Part shown: positions 26,505 to 38,400 of the stretch, piece after piece
Numbering within the stretch: position 1 is the first letter of the stretch
How the letters are laid out: each line of letters opens with the position of its first letter
DNA from: Bodo saltans
Taxonomy: Eukaryota > Euglenozoa > Kinetoplastea > Eubodonida > Bodonidae
Reading direction: 5' to 3'
Assembly (NCBI GenBank): GCA_001460835.1
Contig: CYKH01001744.1
Span: 1 to 46,516, forward strand
DNA length: 46,516 nucleotides
The notes under the pieces: model-generated
Database searches by the model: none
Seen by the model: the letters and a program-made list of their open reading frames with translations, nothing else
Told to the model about the DNA's origin: nothing
Position numbers and translations under genes: made by a program

Positions 26505-29500
26505 ATGATGGTGCAGTTCAGATGTAGTAGTACAGCAGATGTTGTAGTTGCAGCTTATTGGGCAGTTGCATGTCTGATAGCGTTAAGCGGCAGTGGTGGC
26601 GGCATGAATTTCGCAAACGCCCAAGCGCCTCTGATTCGCGTGGCTCAGGGGGTTGTTTCCGGGCTTGACGCCTACACTCCTTGCACGCTGATTGATGGCG
26701 GTAGCCGCCTTGCCTGCGCCACAGGCTCAAGCAACGGCGCATCAAAAATGGTCACATTCTACAAGAATTTGTATGCCGCGTTGCCGGCACTCGACAAAGC
26801 GATTGACTACGGTGTTAGCACTTGGAATTCCAAGGGCCCTATTTACGTTGCAGGGAATAGCGAACAATTCCTATTGGTGTCGACTGAGGACGCCGTCTAC
26901 TTGGGTGCCGTACAAGTCGAATCCAAAGTCCCGATTCGTCCTATTCGGCGGCTGGGTGTCCAGACTGCTGTGCAACCTTTCTTTGCCCTCTTCTTCTCAG
27001 ACAGTTTGGTCATTGCCACGGAACATCGGTACGTACCTGGGATGTACCTCCGCGCTGCGACAATCAACCTTCCTGGTACCGGGGACTATTTCGTTGCCGC
27101 AGTGTTGTCATTAGATGACAACGTGTTGCTTCTCACAACAAGGTCGATGATTGTGAAGAAGTTGGAGATTTCCGTGAATGGACTTGGCCGCATTACCACA
27201 ACAAGTGTCATGAGTGATTTCTTATTTCAAGTTCAGGTACCATGGAGAGACGTAGGGGATGATACGTTTTACTTAGTTCGCGAACGTGGACCGAACTACG
27301 GTGCAGGGGGGTTTCGAGAAGTGTTTCTCTCAAGTAACTACCTCAGTCAACGATGTGATACCACCCTTTGCACGACGTGTTCTTGTCCCGATGCGGTAAG
27401 CAAGTGGTATGTGCTCACGCAGTCGTACCCCACCCCATATTGCCCAGGCGTGCGACTCAACACCTACGATGCAGCACTCGGCGACTCCCTCTGTGCCATT
27501 TTCAGTCCAGACTTATCCAAGTACGCCGTAACGCCATGCGACTTTCGAACTGGCTTCCAGTATGAGGATAAAAATCCAACTAAGTTTACCCCAAATTGTT
27601 CTGCACCGCGCAATCGAGGTGCTCCCTACTTGAACACGTCGCTCGTAACTAGCAGCTCACTGTTTGCGTTACCATCGGGCTCCGCAAGCGTCACGGATGT
27701 CGTTGCGGACACCTATGGTCCAGCGTTTAGCGTTCCCACGTTCATGGCCCCACAGAGTTCGTATTCCGATGCAACGATGATCATTATCAATGGCGTTGTC
27801 GTCATCACTGCATTCTTGCAAGGTATGGACTGCAGCACTGGCCTCAGCACGAACACTTATGTTGCCGGTGCCGCCATTTGTATTCCAAACACCCGCGGGA
27901 CGAGGTTCACTGTGGTCATTCCGCTGCTCGGGGATCCAAGCATCAGTGGTTCCCCTCGGCGAGTCAAGCAGTACTTAGGATATCAAGTCAGTTCGTTTAC
28001 GAGTTCGTACACTACATCAGGAGACCGTGCTTTGCCTCAAATCGTGTATCAGGCCCTCAACGGCAGCGCTGTCGTGAGTTCCGTCGGGTTCGCCGCTGCC
28101 CCGCTCATCCCACCACTCTCCTCGCCGACCACCAGCCCTCGCCTCGTCACCTCGCAACAACTCGCCAACGTGACCTTCAGCCAGAGCTATTACACGGCAC
28201 TTGCAGCGTACAACGGTTTCAATATTGACGATGTTCTCGACAACAACGACATCTTGTATGTCTCGCAAGGTCAATCAAGTGGAACACGTGCAGCGCTGTT
28301 TAAGAGGCCAACGCAACAAATTCAAACCTCGTCGTTTTACTTCACGACGATGGCCGAAAATCAATGGTTCAATGAATCCGTTCTTTACGCGACGTGTGCC
28401 ACGCAATTCACAGTAAGGGTCATGATCGTGAACACTGCGGTGCAGGACGGCGTGATCACGTCTGGATTGTATCAAGTCGTGGATCCACCACTGTACGCGC
28501 CCAGCACGATGGTGTTGGATAGCGCCGTGACGTTCGCCGGATCTACCGGAGTAAGTATGGCGTTGTTTTCCGCACCGTGCACGGTCACCACAGTTGTGAC
28601 CATCACACTGAGGCTCAGCAGCAACCCGTCACTGTCCTTCAAAGTGAATCTAACGTTGTTGCCTGGTGGTCAGATGCCGCCCACAGTTGGCCCTACGCCA
28701 ATCCCTACGCCTGCACCACCTCCCCCACCAACGAAAACGAAGCCACGCGAAACGATCACCCAAACGTGTTCGGAGTTTTTGTCGTCTGCCTCTCCCTCTG
28801 AAACAGAAACAAACGAACAAACGCTGACAGGAACTCTCCTTGAATCGCAGTCTCACTTTCCGACGCAATCGCAAGAAACGCACTCCGTCACAGACACACA
28901 CGACGCGGATGTTTCGAGAACTCTTCTCCACGTCACGCCAGAGCCAACCATTTCATCGAAGCTTGCAGCATTCCCGCCACTCCCTGAAAACGCAACCAAC
29001 TGGACATACGTGATGGGCCCGCAGTTACCCTTCCCCCAAGGTCCAGTCTTGTTGATCCAACAACTGTCATCCCGTGCACCGCCTCCGAGCACATTCGCCG
29101 TACGCGTTGCGCTTCCATTCTCGGGTGTGGGACAGCTGTTCACTCGAATCGCCCCTTCCCTGGCGTCAGGGAGTATCCTGACAACTCGCATCGACGGGGT
29201 TGAGCTGCTGCTTCGCACCACGAATGCTACAGAAGCACTCCTCTTCATTAATGCCTCCGTTACGGCGGTGTTGAATCCAGAAGTCGACGAACGTAACTTG
29301 ACAAGCCGCATTCCCGTCAACGTCACGGTATGGGGAGAACAAATTCTTTCGACTGCTGCTGCGAATAATAACGAGGTCCGTGTTGCGGGATGGGACTCGT
29401 GGTGGTACCCTCTCAGCAACTCCATCGCCATCAATCGTGGTCCAAAGATTTCTCCTTTGATTAACTGCAGCAGATCCGTCATGCGTGGGGGACGTTTTGA

Positions 29501-29996
29501 TTTGTCGTTGGGAAGTGTCCTCACACATCCGTTGCACATGCCGCTATCAATGAGTGTGGTGGGCTCAGGGCAGCAAATCACGATCCCGGCGTCGATTCGT
29601 GTGGATTGCAACATCACAGGCTCGTGCGGGATAAGGGGAGTCGCGACAGATGACACTCCGATTCAGTACCGCATCGGTGGAAGCGACGGCTATTATTCCG
29701 TGTTCGCTTCGTGTACTCTCACTCCGTTCTACGTCTCTCTTCGCGCCTCATCGGATCTGCAGCGGCAACAACCGCTGGTGCTCAACGTCAAAGCCGCGGC
29801 TTCCTTTGTCCTCACAATTCCCCTTGACCTCTTTATCTCATCCCTTCCCATCACGAAGGTCCCTAGCACGATGATCGCGGTGACACTAGACGACGGATAT
29901 CCTCTCCCTGCATCCATCAATTTTGCACAGCCCAACACACTTAAGGGGAACCATCGCCACCGTTCAAGTCCTGTTGGTACGCGTGAAAGCGGTTGA
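26505..29996 (+). CDS. type I surface protein, ectodomain part (frame 1 of 2)
   Basis: The ATG at 26505 (a second at 26508) begins a protein with an N-terminal hydrophobic signal (VVVAAYWAVACLIALSGSGG, residues about 10-30). Residues 40-720 are beta-rich with paired cysteines (CDTTLCTTCSCPD near 287) and repeated short strands (FLLVSTEDAVYLGAVQVES) that suggest a beta-propeller-like unit. Residues about 723-808 are a Pro- then Ser/Thr-rich mucin-like linker (PTPIPTPAPPPPPTKTKP). Beyond it are strands resembling cadherin-like surface modules. The frame runs out of register near the GGGG at 29945-29948 and stops at TGA 29994-29996, while the next frame continues the protein. No named family was recognised. 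It is inferred to be an adhesion or environmental receptor. Confidence 0.75.
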   Translation: MMVQFRCSSTADVVVAAYWAVACLIALSGSGGGMNFANAQAPLIRVAQGVVSGLDAYTPCTLIDGGSRLACATGSSNGASKMVTFYKNLYAALPALDKAIDYGVSTWNSKGPIYVAGNSEQFLLVSTEDAVYLGAVQVESKVPIRPIRRLGVQTAVQPFFALFFSDSLVIATEHRYVPGMYLRAATINLPGTGDYFVAAVLSLDDNVLLLTTRSMIVKKLEISVNGLGRITTTSVMSDFLFQVQVPWRDVGDDTFYLVRERGPNYGAGGFREVFLSSNYLSQRCDTTLCTTCSCPDAVSKWYVLTQSYPTPYCPGVRLNTYDAALGDSLCAIFSPDLSKYAVTPCDFRTGFQYEDKNPTKFTPNCSAPRNRGAPYLNTSLVTSSSLFALPSGSASVTDVVADTYGPAFSVPTFMAPQSSYSDATMIIINGVVVITAFLQGMDCSTGLSTNTYVAGAAICIPNTRGTRFTVVIPLLGDPSISGSPRRVKQYLGYQVSSFTSSYTTSGDRALPQIVYQALNGSAVVSSVGFAAAPLIPPLSSPTTSPRLVTSQQLANVTFSQSYYTALAAYNGFNIDDVLDNNDILYVSQGQSSGTRAALFKRPTQQIQTSSFYFTTMAENQWFNESVLYATCATQFTVRVMIVNTAVQDGVITSGLYQVVDPPLYAPSTMVLDSAVTFAGSTGVSMALFSAPCTVTTVVTITLRLSSNPSLSFKVNLTLLPGGQMPPTVGPTPIPTPAPPPPPTKTKPRETITQTCSEFLSSASPSETETNEQTLTGTLLESQSHFPTQSQETHSVTDTHDADVSRTLLHVTPEPTISSKLAAFPPLPENATNWTYVMGPQLPFPQGPVLLIQQLSSRAPPPSTFAVRVALPFSGVGQLFTRIAPSLASGSILTTRIDGVELLLRTTNATEALLFINASVTAVLNPEVDERNLTSRIPVNVTVWGEQILSTAAANNNEVRVAGWDSWWYPLSNSIAINRGPKISPLINCSRSVMRGGRFDLSLGSVLTHPLHMPLSMSVVGSGQQITIPASIRVDCNITGSCGIRGVATDDTPIQYRIGGSDGYYSVFASCTLTPFYVSLRASSDLQRQQPLVLNVKAAASFVLTIPLDLFISSLPITKVPSTMIAVTLDDGYPLPASINFAQPNTLKGNHRHRSSPVGTRESG

Positions 29997-31995
29997 TTTG
30001 TACTCCGAAGCTTACGTCACGTTGGCACTCAACAGCAGTGACAACGCGCCGATTGTCGTGGCACCATGGGAGCCCATACGAGTTCTCGCAGGAGTTCCGT
30101 TCTCTGCTTTGCGATACCACGCAGGGATTCTAAGCGACCCCGATCCTTCTGACCTCATCACATGTTCTGCGGAGTTGTCGACTCTGTCGCAGATTCCGTG
30201 GGTCTCTGTCGCGACCATCAGCCCCGGAACTCTTCAGATCAGTGGCTCCCCGCCATCTGGACAAGCCGTCGCCATTGACGTTGGTGGTAGTAACGAGAGC
30301 ACCAGCAGTAGTCTCTTTCCGCACGATAAGAATGTTTCAATTCGGCTCCTTTGTTCTGACGGGGTGCTCTCCGTCAACGCCTCTCTCCAGCTGAACATGC
30401 AAGAAGCGGTCACGCCGCTGCAAACCGCGTGGTTGCCCAACATCACCGCCCCAGCTGACGAAGTGATGCAAACCACAGTTGATGTGTCCCTCTTCTTCCG
30501 CGACCCTGCTGGCGGCACCGTCATCCTGGGTGCTGTCGCTCCAGGTGCCAATGGGCTTGCAGTATGGTTACAGCTACAGCGAGTGAGCGATACGGTCTTG
30601 CAACTCAGCGGTGTGCCTCCAGTCGATCAAGCAGGCGGGACTACAAGCGGCACCACAATTCCACTGATGATTCGTGTTCGCAATGTATTCGGCAATGAAA
30701 CGCAATCATTGATGTTTATCACCGTTACAGCCACAACGTGGCAGCTGGTGCAAGAATACAGCGCGTTGATTTACTCCATTCTTGGGCTGCTGCTGACAGC
30801 GCTCTCGTTTTGGTTTTACTGGGTGCCTATCGTGAACACAGTCATGCTTCCTTGGCGTCGCACCCAGTGTCCCTTAATGTTGTTAAGCGGCAGCAGCGCA
30901 CAAGACGAAGAAGGGACGCGAACTCCAAAAGATAAAGATAATCATGACAACCAGCTCACAGAAGACGACGATGGGCTCGTGTCCTTTGCTGTCTACAAAA
31001 CGTGCCACGATCTCGTGGGCTACGTGAAGCTCCCTAACAAAGTGGCCGGTCGTTTGCTTCGCTGCTTTGGTTGCGTTGGTGCACTCGCCTCCTATTGGGA
31101 CCTTCAGATATCATACGACTGCAAACTCCCGAAATGGCTGTACCTTCGTGGAGATGGGCGTGTGGTGTTCTGCGCAGATGACGGCGACGACGGCATTGAA
31201 GACATTGTTGTGGTGCACGAAGTGAATGTGTACGGTGTGGTGCTGAGAGAGTACGCGTGTGAGTACGGGAAGATCGTCGAATGTCTAGCGGAGAATGGAG
31301 GTGGTGGAGGCGAAGGAATTCTGTCCCACAGCAAAAGCAAACAACAACAACGCTCCACGACGAGAGGCACCAACGCGTTACCACTTCTCCTTCACGAGCG
31401 CGTCGATGATGAAGAAGAGAATTTAGATGTGGATGACCTTTCACTCCTTGTTGAGGATGTAGATCAAGCGTCTGCAAGTCACGTCGGATATCATCATCAG
31501 CCTCGTGACGCGACGACGACGATGCCGGGCGGCCCTGTCTCCCTCAAGGACCTTCGTCGTCAGCAAGTCAAACTAGATGCGATGAAACGACAGCTGACGC
31601 AGCAGCTTCACGCGTCGGCACAAGGCATCCACTCGCATCTTGAGGAGCGGCTTGCACTTGGTGTGGGGGAGGTGAACTCAAAACTGGACGCGCTGAGTGC
31701 CTTAATCGTCGCGCAGCTCTCTTCGCGCAACGGCAGTCTTGGTAATGGAGGTGGTGGTTCTGTTCTTCCTACTACCTCACGTTCGCCCAACATCGAGCAC
31801 ATCAACGAGATATTCTTGCGGGAGAATGCTGCAAGATACAATAACAATACAGCAACTGATGACCTCCCTCAAACATCATTGCGTTACTTTGGCGACGATG
31901 ACCCAAACCGAATTCGTGATCCCCTTGCGGAGTTGAATCGGGCGTTAAAGGGATCAGATCAGAAGGGTCGAAGAGATGCAGTGGCATTCTTGTAG
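29946..31995 (+). CDS. type I surface protein, membrane and cytoplasmic part (frame 2 of 2)
   Basis: The frame is open from 29923 (a TTG, with no ATG near the junction) to TAG 31993-31995. Removing one G from 29945-29948 joins it to the preceding frame, giving about 1,829 residues over 26505-31995. Two modules resemble the dystroglycan-type cadherin/putative-Ig pattern: SDPDPSDLITCSAEL to GTLQISGSPPSG to LLCSDGVLSVNASLQL, and LQLSGVPPVDQAGG to IRVRNVFGNETQSLMF. One membrane segment lies near 30758-30850 (LIYSILGLLLTALSFWFYWV). The cytoplasmic tail of about 380 residues has acidic and Q-rich loops and a coiled coil near 31540-31716 (LRRQQVKLDAMKRQLTQQL). The tail could signal or oligomerise; no catalytic motif is visible. 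Confidence 0.72.
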
Positions 31996-32360
31996 TGTGT
32001 TTGATTTTCAAAGGGAAGAGAAAAAAAAAGAACTTGAGAAAAAGGTTTGCAATATTTTTCACTCACGCCATCCAATTTTGAGACGTTTGATGCTTCTGGG
32101 GGGCAGTCACGACTGTAACGTTCTTTACTCCTTTTTTTTTTAAAGTTGTTGTTGTGGAACTACCAGCTCGGCCTTTTTCTCATTTCTTAGGCCTCTCTTG
32201 TTTGTTTGCAGCGAATCCATTTACCATCGCCGCATCACACGCACAAAACATTTTTTGTTGTTGTTCAAGAGCATTGAAGTTGTGGAGGGTCGCAAGAATA
32301 AGAATTGAGCTTTTCTAATACGTGCACGCTCATGTACTCTTTGTTTGTTTTGTTGTTACG
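31996..32360. other. intergenic spacer
   Basis: T-rich and G/T-rich spacer with an A-run near 32021 and a T-run near 32131. No coding frame or RNA gene was recognised. Confidence 0.5.
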
Positions 32361-32386
32361 GGGTTTTTGTTTCTCCGATTCAAAAG
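32361..32386 (+). promoter_or_regulatory. predicted spliced-leader acceptor
   Basis: A T/C-rich tract is followed by AG at 32385-32386, 41 bases before the ATG at 32428, with no ATG between. Confidence 0.5.
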
Positions 32387-32427
32387 AGTAATTCATTTCC
32401 TGTTATTAAAGGAGGAAAATACTTTTT

Positions 32428-35400
32428 ATGGGCAACGATATTGTACTAAAAACGACGGTACCGGCGTGGCTACAAAGCTCGCCGTTCTTCCGTCTAGCTA
32501 ACGTTCTTCACGCTGATATTGTGTCGCGCTATCCAAACAGTCAACTCCTCAGTAGTCACGCAACTGCTTCTCTTCAGCGAAAACCACAAAGTTTCTTGTC
32601 GGCGCAGCAGCAGCAAGGAGGAAGCAGCTCCCCTCATCAAACGAGTGGTGGTGTGAATTCTCGTGCGTCGCCACAGCGCAGCAATGCTGGAGGCGCGGCT
32701 GCGGCGCAGCAGCAGTCGGTTGCCGCTGCTGCATCGCTAGACGTGTTGTTGGAGCCGCGTGTCAACGCGTTTCTCCACTACGCTGTGCCTACCGCCGTGG
32801 CCCATGGTTCCAAGAGTGCTCCCCCAACGCCCATGTCGTCGGTTTGGTCAGCACCGGTGGAACTAAAAGAAATCACCTTCAAGACAGCGCCAAGTATCGC
32901 CTCTGTGTTTCATTTCTTGGCGTTGTGCAAAGCATCGTCACTTCCGCCGCACGCAACGAGGGCACTTTTTGTCGAAGGCGCGTCTTTGTTTGTAGCACTG
33001 ATGCGTGCGGTCAACTCCCAGAAGATTGCATTCCGTGCTGGTGTGGATGAAGTCGGTTTCTTACAATTCGTCGTGTCATCCATGGTCCAACTTCGAGGTG
33101 GCAACGAATGCAGCGGTGCTGACGGCGCGAACTACTGCGGTGATGTGGGTTTTGCTTCCGTCGACAAAAAGTTGGTGGATGACGCCCTTGCGCACACGTT
33201 CCCCCTCGTCGTGATCGCCGCGTCTGCTGGGTCAGTCCTCCCTCCCAATCCTGCGAACCACAACCAACGAGCTACAGGCACTCAAAGTTGGTCTGCTGCT
33301 CAACGAAACATCGTTTCTGCGGTCACAAGGGGTCTTCACTCGGCAGCAGCGGCCCTCCTTGACTCCGAAGATGTGCTCGAGTGCCACCATCGCCACAGCG
33401 CCGCAACTTCCACCACAACTGCAGTCACCTGCACTGCGTGCCTGCATATCTCTCAGGCCGCCACCAAAGGTCGTCGAGGCGTTGCACTGCCCATCACCCC
33501 ATCCCTCCTGGCTGAACTGATCACTTGCGCAGAGAACATTATTGAGGGATGTCCGCATGTTGTCGGTGGTGGCCAGGATGACGACGACGACCCTGCGATC
33601 CCGCTTCAAACTGTGAACAGTGTCACTGCCCGGGACTCCACCACGGGAACGAACAGCAGTGATGGAGGGAACAACGATCGAGACATTGCATCTGATTTAT
33701 CTCCTCCCGCACTGGATGGCGCAGTAGGAGACGACGTGACGGCGGTAGCGGCAGACAGCGAAGAGTTCACACTGTGGTCGATTCAGACTCTCACCAACTT
33801 GATGACAACTTTTTCCGTCGTTGTCCTTGCAGAAAGCATTAATAGCCAGCAGTACAGCCCAGCCTCCGCTCGCTTGTTGCGAATCATGCGCCGACTGACC
33901 ACAGTGGGTGCGCTGCGCACTGCCATTTTTGACACGGCGCCGTACCGTGCTCAACTAGTGTCGAATGCGTTAGTGGCCCTATTTCGGTTACCCAACGAGA
34001 ATAACAGCATTTACCTGAAGTCGTCAAATGACAACAGTGTCGTAGCCTCGGCACTTGGAGGAGGAGGAGGTCTTGCATCGTCGCCACAAACGCCTCAGTC
34101 CGCGCTTTCATCGGCATCATCCGCAACCTTCACTGCAGGGTGCTGGGCGGATGTCGTCGATCGCTGGTGCTCAGAGCTGCAAGATCTTCATCAGTCAGCT
34201 GCCTCGCTAGGACTCACGACACTCCCACCATCAGGGGGCGACAACAACAACGCTACGCCTTCACTGCCCGACCTCAACGCTGCGGCTGTCCTGCTATGTG
34301 CAAGAGTTGTGCATCTGCTCACACAGTGTTGGATCGGTGAAGTCCTCGACAACGGCTCCACTTCGTTTACATGGCGCAGCTCACCCAGTTCTTTGCTTTC
34401 TCGTGATGTTCAGCGGTTTGCGTTTCGACTTGCTCAACAATCCACCGATCTTTCGATGATGCTCTCGCCGTCGTCCTTTCCCATCGAGTCCCTGGATGAG
34501 GCTGCCATCGGCTGCATGCTGATTCGCCCTTTGGAGTCTCCAACAACAACACAGTCGCCCTCGTCATCTTCAACAGGTAAGGCACACCATCATAATCATC
34601 ATAAGCAACAACAGCATCAGGCACAACGGTACGACCCGGAGCTGCTGCAGGAGGTGACCAATAAACTTCAAAATGTGCTGAGGATGAACGTTGCCGCACG
34701 AGGGCCGTATGGCGTAGTGCGCCAGTCTATCGAAGCCACCGTTGCCGCGAGATCCACTGCTGCTGCTTCTCAGCAGTCTGCAAGTGGAGCAACTCGTAGC
34801 AACGGTGCTGGCAAACCACCAACGCATCAGGGTGGAGGGCGTACAGCGTCTGGTGGTGGTGGTGCCCCTCCCCCTTCCATGACGGCCGGTGGTAATAATT
34901 CTGCACCCACCTCGAGCAGCAGTTGCTCGACGATTGCTGGTATTGTTGGCGTGGTATTCTCTGATAGTGTTTTCGCAACTGCCGCCGTGAATCAAAACAG
35001 CAACAGTTCTTCATCGCCGTTAACCATCGCGATGGTAGATGAAATTCTGTTCTTAGATGTCTCTCGTACTGTCACCATGGCGGCAACATACGTTCGCTTG
35101 AACGGCGGTGGGGATTGCGACACGTCGCCGCTTGGTATTGCGTTAGCGGCGATGGCCTCTGAACTTTTTATGAGAACTCTCGCAAAGATTCAGCTCGAAA
35201 CGTCTGGTGGTTCCGGAGTTGGTGGTAGTGCTGGAGGCCCATCGTCTGCGCATCCTCTCCTATCCACGCTTCGCAGTGCGGGAAGTATCACTGGCAGTCC
35301 TATTGACGCCTCAGTGTCATTCCTCCCCCACGGCACCGACGGAGGGTCGGCAGTGTCGCAGTTAGAAAGCGGCATTGCAATTGGAAGCGGTGTTGCAGTG

Positions 35401-38400
35401 ATGAGGGCCTTATGCACATGCAGTCGCCACATACGAAAACAACTCAGCGAAGAGATTTGCGATGTGCTTGCCACGAAGCGCAATGTGATGGCCATCGTGT
35501 TGAAGCAAGATAACAACACTAGCAACGGTCAGAGCGGCGGGATGTCTCGAACAAACACAACAGACTTCAACAATGGAGCCGTTCCAGCACCAGGAACCAC
35601 CACAGTCGGCGGCGGCGGTCGACCTCCTCATCAACGGACGTCGTCTGGGCTGCATCATCATCAAGATGATCGCAGCTCTACTCCGACGAGCCACGGAGGA
35701 TCATCCCCGTGGAGAGTGGCATCACAAATGTTCTGCCTCTCACTTCTTACTCGGATTGCAGTGGTTGATGACGCTGATGCGATCGACGTCGTGCCTCTCC
35801 TCCCAACAACAACAACAACAACAACTGACAATGCAATCTTCTCTGGTGAAGGAGGAGCGCAACAAGAAATCTGCCTGCATGTGCCGCGAGACCTGGACTC
35901 CGAATCGCTTGACCGTGTGTTGCAACTATTGTGCGAGTCTATCGACGATGAAATCCGTGACGAGGTCCATCGGGGCCGCATTTTGCAATCCGCAAGTAGC
36001 ATCGCCTCATTTGCCACGCCGATGTACGTCGGCACTCAATTGGAACACTTGGTGCACCTTTTGGCACGAATTGCAGCGTCGTTTGAGCGACGAGTGGGAG
36101 CGGTCACCAATTTTGTTCAGGATGAAATATTGACACCCATCAACTTCGCGCAGAACAACCAACCGCGGTCCCAGTGGCGCTCGCTCCTCGGAATTCTTCA
36201 GCAGCAGCAGCGCGAGCATCGCACAACGGTGTTCGGGGAATCCCGGGCCGCTGACGACGAAGATGAGGGGTACAACGGCGGAGGGAACACTACTGCCGAC
36301 GCGCAAGGCGAAGAGCTTCTAAGCGAGCTCGTGCAGTGCGGCAGCAGACGCCCTCGTCTTCATTCCACGAAGTACCTGCTGGCCAAGCCATGCCTCTTGG
36401 CAATCTCCAATGTGCTTGCTAGTGATTCCGCCGCGTTGGACAGGGTCACGGTTGCTATCACTCAGCTGTCGTTGACGCTGGGCTGGCCTGGGACGGGCAC
36501 CCTTTACCAGAATTTCCGTAGCGGCGACGCCGCCTCACTCCGGTCCATTGGCATTGTGCTTCAGACGCTCCTCTTGCCGTTCGTCACCATTGTTGCCCAC
36601 ACACAGCAGATTGAAGTCGTGGCTGCACGATGCGCAGGTCTGGTAGTGCAGCTGAGCGTCCTGAGCCACACCGAGCACAGTTTCGAAATGCTTCGACGGA
36701 GGTACGCTCACATCTGCCGTTGGTGGCCCGCATCAGGTGTTCGCTTCGGCGCAGACCTCTGGCTCATGAAAACCCCACCCGCGCAACCAGTTGTTGTGGC
36801 AGGGGGTGTGACGTGGGAGCAAACCTCGCACCACACGAAGCACGGCGAACATTTCGACAATGCCGACCAGGGGCCCATCTTCGCGTACGCATTGAGCGAA
36901 GCGTCGCTTTTTCCTTGGCAAAGTGATTTGTCGTCGATGCAAGTGCAACGATTCCGGTCGTTCTGGTTGATGCTTGCCATGCACAACATCACGTCTGGTC
37001 CTGCGGACACCATCGTCCAAACGCACGGCCTTGCAAAACGCAGCAACAGCACAACCACCAACGCAAGCAACAACAGCATCAATCTCAATTCATCTGCGAG
37101 CGACAAGAAATATCGAAACGGTCCTTGGGCAATTCCCCCGACGTACTTTAGCCATTCCACTGGCCGTTGTGGTGCTCAGCGCTGTCACGTGCGCTCTTCA
37201 GTTGCCAGCAAAGGCGCTGGTGGAGGTTGTGTGATGGAACAGCGTGGCAAGTGTGCTGCTCTGTCACAGAGTTCCATCATCAGCTACGCTCACTTCGCGT
37301 TTCACACGATTCATGTTGGTGGTGAGACAGGCGCCGCCGCTGCCATCGCGTTTCCCTTGCGCATGCTCGCCTCATGCGTGCCACCTCTTATTCATTTGCG
37401 TGCTGCTGAGTGTCAGCAAGCTCTCGCTGAAGGAATTTCCTTTGAGCGTCAAATCGTCGCCATCACAGGCAACGGAAGTACGTCGTCGTCGTCGGCTGTT
37501 GTGGATGAAATTCGCCGCGAATTGCAAGCATCACTCGCCGCCATTTGTCCTCCAGTCGCCTCGCTGGTGAAGAGTGCCGCGATGACATTCAGTGAGCTGG
37601 CGTTGCTGAAGACCTTATTTGACGTTGCAATCCTTCGAGCATCAAGTTCGACGATCCACACGCTCGTGCAATATGCCCAAGTAGAACTTCGTGAGTTCGT
37701 AAGCTCCAAAGAGCTTCTCGAGGCGATCCCGGTGTGTTTAGATTGGGCAGTCAAGGTATACGTGGCTGGGCTTAGTCGACCGGTGTCGTCGCTGTCGTTT
37801 TCAGTATTTCGGTGCGACTCGCTGTTTGTCAGTGATGCAGCAATTCTGGTGCAGCTTGCTGCCATTGCCGTCCCATCGGTACGCCGTATGTCAGTCTCCA
37901 CGTTAGAATCCATGTTCACAGCAATGCCTCACATGGTCGCCGAGCCGCGTATCCTGTCCGCACTGCTCCATACGATCAACGTCGTTCAGACAGGCGATGA
38001 AGACGAGCTATCCAATTTTACCGCAAATCTTCATCTTCGGCATATTTCCGAAGCCTCCAGTGGCCCGTACGACACCGAACGCCACTCGATTCACGATACG
38101 TTGCTAAAGGCAGGACGTCGATGGTTACAAAATGCCAAGGACGTTGCCGCTCATCGGTTATTTGATTCGTCCATACGCTTCTTGATTGAAGATCACGACG
38201 AGCATCGCAATCTCCTTGGAACCGCCCATTACGAAGGGACAGAGCTCGCGATCCGATGTTGCTTAGCGACAAATGACGGTGGTGTCACGAACTCGAGTGC
38301 TATCAACAATTTATCTGGAAACGGAGGGCCGTCCTCGTGGGCTGACGTGTACAGCGGACTGGTCTCGATGAAAGCCCGAGGTGGTGCACTTGCACTTGCC

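Noticed and set aside
29923-29996. Programmed +1 frameshift signal in the surface protein gene
   Set aside because: No slippery sequence with a rare or stop codon in the ribosomal A site was seen at the shift, and the same pattern occurs at two other four-base runs, which fits sequencing error better.
35809-35826. Trinucleotide repeats as a possible CRISPR-like or mobile array
   Set aside because: These are simple CAA runs in coding sequence, without spacers or conserved repeat units.
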